A stretch of 28,213 nucleotides of DNA, from the IMG/VR virus record IMGVR_UViG_3300002144_000048, positions 1 through 28,213 of that record. One strand, written 5' to 3'. The notes beneath the pieces are model-generated. The model saw nothing but the letters and a program-made list of their open reading frames with translations, ran no database searches and was not told the DNA's origin. The stretch is from a virus. This document shows positions 7,996 through 14,662 of the stretch, in pieces. The position numbers and the translations under genes were made by a program. Numbering within the stretch: the first letter of the stretch is position 1; each line of letters starts with the position of its first letter.

Positions 7996-8459
7996 AAGTA
8001 GGAATCACAGCATCTACATTTGATCTACTTCATGCAGGACATGTTATGATGCTCCGTGAAGCTAAAGATCAATGTGACTATCTTATCTGTGCTTTACAGA
8101 TTGACCCATCATTTGATAGACCAGACAAGAATAAGCCTGTTCAGTCAATTGTAGAACGCCATACTCAACTGGCTGCTGTTAGGTATGTCGATGAGGTTAT
8201 TCCCTATCTCACTGAACAAGATCTTGAAGACATTCTTAAAATGCATAACATTAATGTGCGTATTATTGGAGAAGAATATAAAGAAAGAGAATTTACCGGT
8301 AGAATCATCTGCGACCAACGCGGCATTGATATATACTTCAATAAGAGAGACCACAGGTTCTCTACCAGTGATCTGAGAGCAAGAGTATATGGCGAAGAAC
8401 TAAAAAAAGATATTGAAGGTGATACTATGGTTTTACATTCAGATAAAAATGTGGTATAA
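7992..8459 (+). CDS. Cytidylyltransferase-like nucleotidyltransferase (TagD family)
   Basis: A 155-residue single-domain nucleotidyltransferase. The nucleotide-binding site shows STFDLLHAGHVMMLREAK (HAGH at 14-17). RYVDEVIPY and RIIGEEYK follow, and STSDLR (124-129) is the ISSTxIR-type motif. Closest in pattern to glycerol-3-phosphate cytidylyltransferase, which makes CDP-glycerol; other members activate different phospho-alcohols or sugars. Starting at 7992 (ATGA overlap) gives MKVGITAS, the normal N-terminal strand; the earlier ATG 7920 is rejected. It could activate the product of the aldolase/mutase steps, but the true substrate is unknown. Confidence 0.85.
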   Translation: MKVGITASTFDLLHAGHVMMLREAKDQCDYLICALQIDPSFDRPDKNKPVQSIVERHTQLAAVRYVDEVIPYLTEQDLEDILKMHNINVRIIGEEYKEREFTGRIICDQRGIDIYFNKRDHRFSTSDLRARVYGEELKKDIEGDTMVLHSDKNVV

Positions 8460-8462
8460 GGT

Positions 8463-8765
8463 ATGATAACAGAAGAAATTGTAAGAGAAGCACTTAAAGA
8501 AGTGTATGATCCTGAACTGAGTTTAAGTGTACAAGAGCTTGGGCTGATTTATGAAGTTAATTGTGAAGACACTCATGTGCACATCAAGCATACCCTGACT
8601 AGCATGTTTTGCCCATTTGCGGAAGAAATATGCCGGGGCATATACGACACAACTAAGGCATTGGACGGAGTTGAAACAGTCAACCGTGAACTGGTATATG
8701 ATCCACCTTACAACATGGAAATGGTTCCTGAAGAAACAAGAACAATTATGGGGTGGTATTTTTAA
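8463..8765 (+). CDS. MIP18/DUF59 family Fe-S cluster assembly protein (SufT/PaaD-like)
   Basis: A 100-residue protein with the family pattern: VYDPELSLSVQELGLIYEV (DPE at 16-18), then HTLTSMFCPFAEEI with the conserved cysteine C50 before proline, and a C-terminal segment. Members help mature iron-sulfur proteins. It ends the carbohydrate operon and begins three bases after the cytidylyltransferase stop. Which Fe-S protein it serves is not clear; no obvious Fe-S enzyme lies in the window. Family call is strong, role in the phage is inference. Confidence 0.85.
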   Translation: MITEEIVREALKEVYDPELSLSVQELGLIYEVNCEDTHVHIKHTLTSMFCPFAEEICRGIYDTTKALDGVETVNRELVYDPPYNMEMVPEETRTIMGWYF

Positions 8766-8789
8766 CTTGATAGATGATAAAACTAATAC

Positions 8790-8818
8790 TTTACATTCGT
8801 ATGAACATAGTGTATAAT
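8790..8818 (+). promoter_or_regulatory. Strong early-type promoter for the clamp-tailed glycosyltransferase
   Basis: TTTACA (8790-8795), 17-bp spacer, TATAAT (8813-8818), preceded by TG. The transcript would carry a short leader with AGGTG before ATG 8839. Confidence 0.85.
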
Positions 8819-8838
8819 ATATTAAAAAAAGGTGAATA

Positions 8839-9714
8839 ATGATAGAGAGAATTTACATACCCACTGTTCGAAGATGCGACAAACAAATTACATTCGAGAA
8901 TCTTCCTAAAGAACTTCAAGAACGAGTTGTTATGGTTATCGAAGCAAGAGAACGACATCTTTATAGTTATCCTTGCGAGTACTTGAAAATACCTGAAAGC
9001 ATAGTGGGTACTTGGACACAGTTAGCACAGACTAGATTGTTCATTCACAAACACGCTGGTGCGATTAAGTATTGTGTTGCTGATGATGATCTACCGATTA
9101 AACGAAGAAACTCTAAGTATTGGACTGAAACGTCAAATATGGAAACGTCTAAGCGATATGCTACTCAAGAAGAAATCCTGTTGATGTATGAGACTGTGGA
9201 TAAATGGTTTGATGAACCGTCTATAGGAGTTATTGGTCTTTCTGATCCAGGCACTCCACCTCAAAATAATGAGTATGTTGATACCGTAGATGTGTATGGT
9301 TATGTGTTTTATGACGGCAGAATGATATCGAAGATTATCGATGATATAGATATTTGCTCATTGAGGATAGCAGAAGATGTACTCTTTCTCTATGAGATAC
9401 TGTCTAGAGGAATAAACACTAGAAGATCTAATGAGTGGATGTATGATAACAGAAGTGCGTCTGATAAAAAGCTTGCAAAATCTAGGGTAGTCTGGACAGA
9501 AATGTATAAAGATGGTGATGAGAAGCCAGCTAATTACTACCAAAGTAAAGAGCATTACGATGCTATGAGATTCATCCAAGAGAGGTATCCCCACGGCGTG
9601 AAGATTTTTGAAAAAGATGGAAAGATGAAAAACGTTAAGTACTGGAAGAAAGTGTACAAACCTTTGGGATCTGATGGCACACCCAGCGCATCCCTTGAGA
9701 GCTTTTTCTCTTGA
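8839..9714 (+). CDS. Putative GT-A-fold glycosyltransferase with C-terminal sliding-clamp-binding tail
   Basis: A 291-residue protein. The N-terminus RIYIPTVRRCDKQITFENLP followed by RVVMVIEARE, then TWTQLAQTRLFIHKHAGAIK and the acidic YCVADDDLP (DDD at 82-84), matches the layout of the TET-associated glycosyltransferase-like protein at 11254 (strand, RAR-helix, DDN). I infer a nucleotide-sugar-dependent GT-A fold with DDD as the metal site. The last eight residues, ASLESFFS, match six of eight positions of the polymerase tail ASLEDFFG, indicating clamp docking. Acting on DNA at the replication fork follows as inference. A glycosyltransferase acting on another substrate is the main alternative. 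It has its own strong promoter. Confidence 0.6.
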   Translation: MIERIYIPTVRRCDKQITFENLPKELQERVVMVIEARERHLYSYPCEYLKIPESIVGTWTQLAQTRLFIHKHAGAIKYCVADDDLPIKRRNSKYWTETSNMETSKRYATQEEILLMYETVDKWFDEPSIGVIGLSDPGTPPQNNEYVDTVDVYGYVFYDGRMISKIIDDIDICSLRIAEDVLFLYEILSRGINTRRSNEWMYDNRSASDKKLAKSRVVWTEMYKDGDEKPANYYQSKEHYDAMRFIQERYPHGVKIFEKDGKMKNVKYWKKVYKPLGSDGTPSASLESFFS

Positions 9715-9739
9715 CATGGCAATCAATTTGTGTTATATT
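9711..9739 (+). promoter_or_regulatory. Early-type promoter overlapping the upstream stop codon
   Basis: TTGACA (9711-9716) contains the TGA stop (9712-9714) of the preceding gene. A 17-bp spacer, TGt, then TATATT (9734-9739). It drives the small acidic gene, MazG and the TAGT-like gene. Confidence 0.8.
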
Positions 9740-9774
9740 GATTACAATAATAAACCGAATGTATGGAGAAAAAT

Positions 9775-10314
9775 ATGAGACATTATAAACTTGCGCCTAC
9801 GTGGAAGAAGTCTGTAGTAGAATATTCTACTTTTATGAAAGATGGTATTCTGGCTAAATATGAACTCGGCTGGCGCTGGGGGGATTTTCTTATTAATATT
9901 CCTGAGACGGATGAAGAGTTTTTGGAATGGGTAAATAAGTTTTCTGGGTTTGATACTATTGAAGAAGCTAAAGAAAACTATTCAGATATTTTTGAGAATG
10001 ATTCGATTACAGACAAATATATGGCTATCTGTGGTCCAGATCTAGAATCAGAATTTCATGAACTAGATGATTATGATTATGAGATGCTTGGAATGGATGA
10101 CGGTTGCTGGAGTGACTGGACTATCAGTGGCTTTGGTAGTCATGATTTGACCGAAGAAGTCAAAACAGAACTAGCAGAACAACTTCAAGAGATATATGAT
10201 GAGGAGTATGAAGAAGGTCTTGAACAAGAAGGTTGGACACATAAAGATTATTGGACAGAAATTCATGGTCCAGTTACACTTCATGAATGTGATGAAGAAG
10301 GGCAAGAGCAGTGA
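9775..10314 (+). CDS. Acidic hypothetical protein, 179 aa
   Basis: A 179-residue highly acidic protein. ATG 9775 is favoured over ATG 9763 because GGAG (9765-9768) is six bases upstream of it and lies inside the longer alternative. The N-terminus is basic and aromatic (MRHYKLAPTWKKSVVEYSTF); the rest is rich in D and E (DDYDYEMLGMDDGCWSDWT, EIYDEEYEEGLEQEG) with many tryptophans. Such charge is typical of phage inhibitors and DNA mimics, but there is no motif to prove it. The stop overlaps the next gene as GTGA. Confidence 0.75.
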   Translation: MRHYKLAPTWKKSVVEYSTFMKDGILAKYELGWRWGDFLINIPETDEEFLEWVNKFSGFDTIEEAKENYSDIFENDSITDKYMAICGPDLESEFHELDDYDYEMLGMDDGCWSDWTISGFGSHDLTEEVKTELAEQLQEIYDEEYEEGLEQEGWTHKDYWTEIHGPVTLHECDEEGQEQ

Positions 10315-10559
10315 GAGAAAAGTTTAAAATACATAAAGCCAATAAGATGGCTGACTGGGTAGAGAATGCGGTTACCGAATGGGCTTCTGACTTGATTCTT
10401 GGTCATTTTGAGGTCGAATCAATAGGAGATCTAACTCGTAAAGAAATTGATGAAGTTATTGAAGAATGGGAAGAACTGTCTAGTTACAATGATTGGTTAG
10501 GTCTAGGCTTTCGCAACTGTATATGCACTTGGGAAACTGAAAACGATGAATATATTTGA
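10311..10559 (+). CDS. Acidic hypothetical protein, 82 aa (GTG start)
   Basis: An 82-residue protein starting with GTG in a GTGA overlap. It contains ADWVENAVTEWASDLILGHF and a conserved-looking IDEVIEEWEELSSYNDWLG helix, with five tryptophans. Its character (acidic, tryptophan-rich) is like that of the preceding protein, and the pair may form a complex. The stop overlaps the MazG start by one base. Confidence 0.65.
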   Translation: MREKFKIHKANKMADWVENAVTEWASDLILGHFEVESIGDLTRKEIDEVIEEWEELSSYNDWLGLGFRNCICTWETENDEYI

Positions 10560-10918
10560 TGATAAGAAAGAAACAAATGCAGCTAGTTGAAAAGATTGCC
10601 CAATGGCACCGTGATCGTAATCTGATTGACGGCAGTACCGATAAAGATCAGTACATGAAACTGATTCAAGAAGCTGGTGAACTATCTGATAACATCTGTA
10701 AGGGCAAAGATATCCGTGATGATATTGGTGATATGATGGTTGTTCTTATTAATATTATGACTCGTAATGGTCTATCTATGGAAGAATGTCTACAAGTAGC
10801 CTATGATGATATTAAAGATCGTAAAGGAAAGATGATTAATGGCGTTTTTGTGAAAGAAAGTGATTTACAAGATGACCTATATAATGCTATACTGTACGAA
10901 CACACAACGGAGATATAA
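10559..10918 (+). CDS. mazG: MazG-like nucleotide pyrophosphohydrolase
   Basis: A 119-residue single MazG domain. The metal-binding pattern is KLIQEAGELSDN (E38, E41) and DDIGDMMVVL (D55, D58), followed by the typical AYDDIKDRKGKMINGVF tail. MazG enzymes hydrolyse nucleoside triphosphates to monophosphates. In phages they are proposed to adjust (p)ppGpp-linked physiology or to cleanse or recycle dNTPs, including host-derived or modified ones. ATG 10559 overlaps the upstream TGA. Given the modification genes around it, excluding unmodified dNTPs is a possible role (inference). Confidence 0.85.
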   Translation: MIRKKQMQLVEKIAQWHRDRNLIDGSTDKDQYMKLIQEAGELSDNICKGKDIRDDIGDMMVVLINIMTRNGLSMEECLQVAYDDIKDRKGKMINGVFVKESDLQDDLYNAILYEHTTEI

Positions 10919-11254
10919 ATGTCAAGTGAAGTTGAAGAGTCAGCAGAATACGAAAACTTCTTAGGTAAGAAAGAAGAACTTCCTGAATCAGCAAATCTTG
11001 CTGACTTCTTAGGTATTCCTGCAGAAGAAGCCGATGATAAAGTATTTTGGCAGAAACATTGGCAAGGTATGCCAGAGTTTAATCAAGAAGAGAATCCACC
11101 ACACCGTAAGTTGATTATAAGCTTTCGTAGTGAAGAAGACTATCAAGAGTTTGCAACTCTGATTGGTCAAAAACTCACAAAGAAAACTAAGAGTGTCTGG
11201 CATCCAAAGCTAGATCGTGATGCTAATACACTGAAGCGGTGGGTAGAAGAATAA
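10919..11254 (+). CDS. Hypothetical protein with two FLG repeats, 111 aa
   Basis: A 111-residue protein immediately upstream of the TAGT-like gene (TAATG). The N-terminal half is acidic and holds two similar short segments, SAEYENFLGK and SANLADFLGI. The C-terminal half is a small alpha/beta domain (RKLIISFRSEEDYQEFATLIGQKL followed by KSVWHP) of a type often met in phage proteins near DNA-modifying enzymes. ATG 10919 follows the upstream TAA directly, with GGAG at 10909-10912. Possible adaptor protein; function unproven. Confidence 0.7.
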   Translation: MSSEVEESAEYENFLGKKEELPESANLADFLGIPAEEADDKVFWQKHWQGMPEFNQEENPPHRKLIISFRSEEDYQEFATLIGQKLTKKTKSVWHPKLDRDANTLKRWVEE

Positions 11255-12153
11255 TGACAAATCCCAAATATCCAGTTTATATTATTTCAAAAGGTCGACA
11301 TGAATCTATGTTGACCTCTAGATCGTTGGCACGTATGAAAGTGCCTCATTATATTGCTATTGAGCCGCAAGATGAAAAACTATACGACAAAACACTTGAT
11401 AACTTTGGCATTCGACCATATGTTACATTACTAGTTGCTCCGTTTAGTAATCATGGCGATGGTCCTGGTCGTGCTAGAAACTGGTGTTGGGATCACTCTA
11501 TCGCTCTTGGTGCAGAACGTCACTGGGTACTAGATGATAATATCGCAGACTTTTATCGTCTACAACATAACTTGCGTATTCGTGTTGAGAGTGGTGCTAT
11601 CTTTCGTGCATCAGAAGACTTTGTTGATCGCTATGAGAATGTACCAATCTCTGGGTTTCAGTATCGTTTCTTTATTGCACCAAACACTAAGTACCCACCT
11701 TTTGTAAAAAACACACGTATATATTCTACGCTTTTGATTGATAACAAATGCAAGTTTCGCTGGCGTGGTCGCTATAATGAAGACACTGACATTTGTCTAC
11801 GTGTACTTAAAGATGGTGACTGTACTATTCAGTTTAATGCATTCTTGCAAGGCAAAGCAGCTACACAGTCTGTCAAAGGTGGTAATACCTCTGAGTTCTA
11901 TCACGCAGAAAATACTGAAAATGAAAACTTTGAAAAGTCTGGATTCAATAGTCTGGGTACTGTGAACAAGTCGCAGATGCTTGTAGATATGCATCCTGAT
12001 GTTGCACGAATGGTATGGCGTTTTCGTCGTTGGCATCACCATGTCGATTACTCTTCTTTCAAACCAAATCAACTGATTCTAAAATCTGGTGTTGTGATTC
12101 CAAAAGGCGTCAATAACTATGGTATGAAGTTGACTACAAACTTTAAAGGCTAA
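11254..12153 (+). CDS. TET-associated-type glycosyltransferase (TAGT family)
   Basis: A 299-residue GT-A-fold glycosyltransferase. Diagnostic parts: VYIISKGRHESMLTSRSL strand-helix at the N-terminus, PHYIAIEPQ, GRARNWCWDHSIALGAERHW, the DxD-type VLDDNI (D94, D95), and YNEDTDICLRVLKDGDCT (E176, D177, D179) near the catalytic site. This pattern is that of phage TAGT proteins, which were predicted to glycosylate hydroxymethylated or otherwise modified bases in DNA. No TET/JBP oxygenase is in this window, so any acceptor base would have to be made elsewhere. The start is TAATG; ORF extension to GTG 11239 is not favoured. Family call good, DNA as acceptor is inference. Confidence 0.75.
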   Translation: MTNPKYPVYIISKGRHESMLTSRSLARMKVPHYIAIEPQDEKLYDKTLDNFGIRPYVTLLVAPFSNHGDGPGRARNWCWDHSIALGAERHWVLDDNIADFYRLQHNLRIRVESGAIFRASEDFVDRYENVPISGFQYRFFIAPNTKYPPFVKNTRIYSTLLIDNKCKFRWRGRYNEDTDICLRVLKDGDCTIQFNAFLQGKAATQSVKGGNTSEFYHAENTENENFEKSGFNSLGTVNKSQMLVDMHPDVARMVWRFRRWHHHVDYSSFKPNQLILKSGVVIPKGVNNYGMKLTTNFKG

Positions 12154-12163
12154 AATATTTGAT

Positions 12164-12178
12164 TTATTTTGAAAATAA
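12164..12178 (+). promoter_or_regulatory. 15-bp palindrome upstream of the restriction-modification promoter
   Basis: TTATTTT-G-AAAATAA is a perfect palindrome ending exactly three bases before the -35 at 12182. The same palindrome with T at the centre occurs at 24116-24130, also three bases before a -35. Likely a protein-binding site or UP-like element. Confidence 0.7.
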
Positions 12179-12181
12179 CAC

Positions 12182-12210
12182 TTTACATTGTTAAACTAAT
12201 GGTGTATTAT
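12182..12210 (+). promoter_or_regulatory. Promoter of the restriction-modification operon
   Basis: TTTACA (12182-12187), 17-bp spacer, TG, TATTAT (12205-12210). The leader contains AAAGAAAGAGAT and ends TATATTATG, nearly the same as the leader of the helicase-HNH gene at 24200. Confidence 0.8.
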
Positions 12211-12245
12211 ATAATAGTAATCAAAAAAAGAAAGAGATATATATT

Positions 12246-12770
12246 ATGACAAAAAATGTTTCACAACGAGATTCGACTTTTAAAGGCGGCATTCAAAAAG
12301 GCACAACTGCTTTTGATGTTGCTAGTAAAAAACTAGATAAACAATTGAAAGAGTCTTTTGATGTATTGTCTAAATCTTATTCGCAATATGAAGTTTGTAA
12401 ACAGTTTACCAAAGAAATGAAAATCAAATATATTGGTGATGATTGTTTTGGCTTTGCTCCTGATGGCGGCGCATGGTTTAAAAATGGCAAGTTAGTTGCA
12501 GTGTTTGAAGCCAAGAAACAAGGCAAACTTGGTAATGCTAATGAACGCTGGTATGATAATGCCGACACGGCAAAATATATAAACAAAGACGTTGTTTATG
12601 TTACCTTCTGTTCTGGTGCTGGTGCTGCGCCTGGCGAGTGTCTTGATAAGATGCGAAGAAAAGCTACTATCACTAAAGGCAAAAACTTTAAGTTTTTTAT
12701 GAATCCAGTTGGTTTTACCGACAATGAAGTTCTGTCGGTTATGGAAAATGTGTTGAAAGAAATAGTATGA
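12246..12770 (+). CDS. EcoRI-like type II restriction endonuclease (PD-(D/E)xK)
   Basis: A 174-residue nuclease. The catalytic core reads FAPDGGAWFKNGKLVAVFEA followed by KKQG: P72-D73-G-G, E88-A-K90, matching the PDGG and EAKHQG of EcoRI (D91, E111, K113). The following GNANER (96-101) matches GNAIER of EcoRI, whose N141, A142, E144 and R145 read the AATT core. EcoRI itself is 277 residues, so this is a compact form with a shortened loop between the two blocks and no obvious C-terminal arm. The stop overlaps the methyltransferase start (ATGA). Strong shared promoter. Alternative: a stand-alone host-degrading nuclease with no sequence-matched methylase. Confidence 0.75.
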   Translation: MTKNVSQRDSTFKGGIQKGTTAFDVASKKLDKQLKESFDVLSKSYSQYEVCKQFTKEMKIKYIGDDCFGFAPDGGAWFKNGKLVAVFEAKKQGKLGNANERWYDNADTAKYINKDVVYVTFCSGAGAAPGECLDKMRRKATITKGKNFKFFMNPVGFTDNEVLSVMENVLKEIV

Positions 12771-13693
12771 AACCATTATATATGTGGGCAGGCGGTAAGA
12801 ATAAGATGATTTCAAAATACTTACTGTCTCCTGGCATACCTTTGGCTGGATATGATACGTTTGTTGAACCATTCTTTGGTGGTGGAGCTATGATGATTTG
12901 GGTTAATGAAAACAATCCAAACATCAAACGCTTTGTTTTAAATGATATCAAAGAAGAACTCGTAGGAATATATGTTGCCATAAAAACAGATGTTGATAAC
13001 TTTATTAAAAAGTTAGATGCTCTATCAGCTTTATACATACCATTAGATAAAGCTGAACGTAAAATATTCTTCTATGATCTAAGAACACCTTACGCCACAA
13101 ACACCCACGGTCTTAATAAAACAGACGAAAGCGCAACTCTTTATTTTCTTATGAAGACTGCTTTCAATGGTATTTGGCAAAGTACCAAACGTGCAAATGG
13201 TAGATTTGATACTCCTTTTGGATTGGGTAATCAAAAGACAGTTGTTTACGATAAAGATAACGTTTTAGAATGGCACCAGTTTTTACAGAGGGTCGACATC
13301 ACTTGTGGTGATTGGAAAGACTCATGTAAGATTGTTGAAGAGAAAGCATTCTACTTTATGGACCCTCCTTACAGAGATAGCTTTACAAGTTATGGCGAAG
13401 GCTTTACCGATGCAGATCATCAAACTCTAATAGAGTATTGTGTACAAAAAGATTTGCAAGGTAATATTGTATTTTACTGTAATAGGGATGATGCACAAGA
13501 TGGCTTCTTTGATGCACACAAAGCACATCTAAACGACAGCTACTTTGACATTAAGTATACTGCTGGGCGTAGAGCCACTGAAAAAGACAAAGATGGCAAT
13601 CCTATCCTAGACGAAGATGGTAACAATAGACGTACAGCAAAAGCAGCAAAAGAAATATTGCTGCACACAACTCTTGCCATTAAAAACATCTAA
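12767..13693 (+). CDS. D12-class (Dam-like) DNA adenine methyltransferase
   Basis: A 308-residue N6-adenine methyltransferase of the alpha/D12 class. It begins MKPLYMWAGGKNKM (WAGGK, the AdoMet-binding start), has motif I FVEPFFGGGAMM, the class-typical YFLMKTAFNGIW and the catalytic motif IV DPPY (199-202). The C-terminal part has a charged insertion (EKDKDGNPILDEDGNNRR) followed by KEILLHTTL. All key residues are present. The class includes Dam, DpnM and EcoRV methylase; the target cannot be read from the sequence. Coupled by ATGA to the EcoRI-like nuclease, it most simply is its protective partner. Confidence 0.9.
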   Translation: MKPLYMWAGGKNKMISKYLLSPGIPLAGYDTFVEPFFGGGAMMIWVNENNPNIKRFVLNDIKEELVGIYVAIKTDVDNFIKKLDALSALYIPLDKAERKIFFYDLRTPYATNTHGLNKTDESATLYFLMKTAFNGIWQSTKRANGRFDTPFGLGNQKTVVYDKDNVLEWHQFLQRVDITCGDWKDSCKIVEEKAFYFMDPPYRDSFTSYGEGFTDADHQTLIEYCVQKDLQGNIVFYCNRDDAQDGFFDAHKAHLNDSYFDIKYTAGRRATEKDKDGNPILDEDGNNRRTAKAAKEILLHTTLAIKNI

Positions 13694-13708
13694 CATAAGC
13701 GAAAACAT

Positions 13709-14662
13709 ATGACACATATTATGGTAACAGGTGGTGCAGGATTTATTGCGTATCATCTCATCAACTCTTTAGTTGAAAATGGATATGAGGTATCAGCATT
13801 TGATAGCTTCAATCATTACTATGATCCAGAACTAAAGAGAGATCGTGCTGATAAACTAAAAGACCTTGGTGTTGATGTAGCGTTTGTTGATCTAAAAGAT
13901 CGACCAGCGCTTATAAAGTTTGTTGAACATCATAAGCCAGATATCGTAATGCACTTAGCTGCTTATGCTGGTGTTCGCCATTCACTCAAAGATCCACAGA
14001 CTTATATTAATAACAACATCACTGGTACTCAAAATCTGATTGATGCTTGTAACAAAGCTGGTGTTGATAAAGTTGTCTATGCATCCTCGTCATCTGTTAT
14101 GGCTGGTAATCCTCTTCCGTGGAATGAAGAAGAGAAGTGTGGTCATCTGTTGAATCCCTATGGCTATTCTAAGATAACAAACGAAAATCAGTTTATGAGT
14201 AGTAATATTAAGAGTGCTATTGGGCTAAGATTCTTTACTGTCTATGGACCATGGGGTCGACCAGACATGGCTCTATTTGATTTTACTAAAAACATTGTTG
14301 CTGGTAAACCCATTCAGTTGTACAACTATGGTAATATGATTCGAGACTTTACCTATATTGATGATATTGTCCAAGGTATTCGACTCATCTTTGACGAGAT
14401 ACAGAAGCACGATAGTGTCAAAGAAATATATAATATTGGCTACGGAGAGCAAGTAAAACTAGTTGATTTCGTTGAACATATCGAAAATAACTTAGATAGA
14501 AAATCTATTAGAGATTTAGTACCAATGCACCCGGCAGACGCTCAGGCGACTTGGTCAGACACTACCAAGCTACAAAAACTAGGCTATAACCCAACTACTT
14601 CTATCGCAGAAGGAGTGCAGAAATTTATTGAGTGGTACAAAATGTATTATAATATCAACTAA
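13709..14662 (+). CDS. NAD-dependent UDP-glucuronate 4-epimerase-like protein
   Basis: A 317-residue extended short-chain dehydrogenase. Rossmann motif TGGAGFIA (8-14, last Gly replaced by Ala), FDSFNHYYDPELK, MHLAAYAGVRHSL, YASSSSVM, catalytic Y151xxxK155, and the strongly diagnostic GLRFFTVYGPWGRPDMALF and IRDFTYIDDIVQGI. These are hallmarks of epimerases turning UDP-glucuronate into UDP-galacturonate. With the UDP-glucose dehydrogenase at 15386 it would give a two-step UDP-glucose to UDP-galacturonate route. The A14 substitution may alter NAD binding only mildly. It starts 15 bases after the methylase stop, so it shares its operon. Confidence 0.85.
   Translation: MTHIMVTGGAGFIAYHLINSLVENGYEVSAFDSFNHYYDPELKRDRADKLKDLGVDVAFVDLKDRPALIKFVEHHKPDIVMHLAAYAGVRHSLKDPQTYINNNITGTQNLIDACNKAGVDKVVYASSSSVMAGNPLPWNEEEKCGHLLNPYGYSKITNENQFMSSNIKSAIGLRFFTVYGPWGRPDMALFDFTKNIVAGKPIQLYNYGNMIRDFTYIDDIVQGIRLIFDEIQKHDSVKEIYNIGYGEQVKLVDFVEHIENNLDRKSIRDLVPMHPADAQATWSDTTKLQKLGYNPTTSIAEGVQKFIEWYKMYYNIN

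Noticed and set aside
12492-13038. Minus-strand frames across the restriction-modification genes
   Set aside because: Both plus-strand genes have intact catalytic motifs and an ATGA overlap; the antisense frames have no support.
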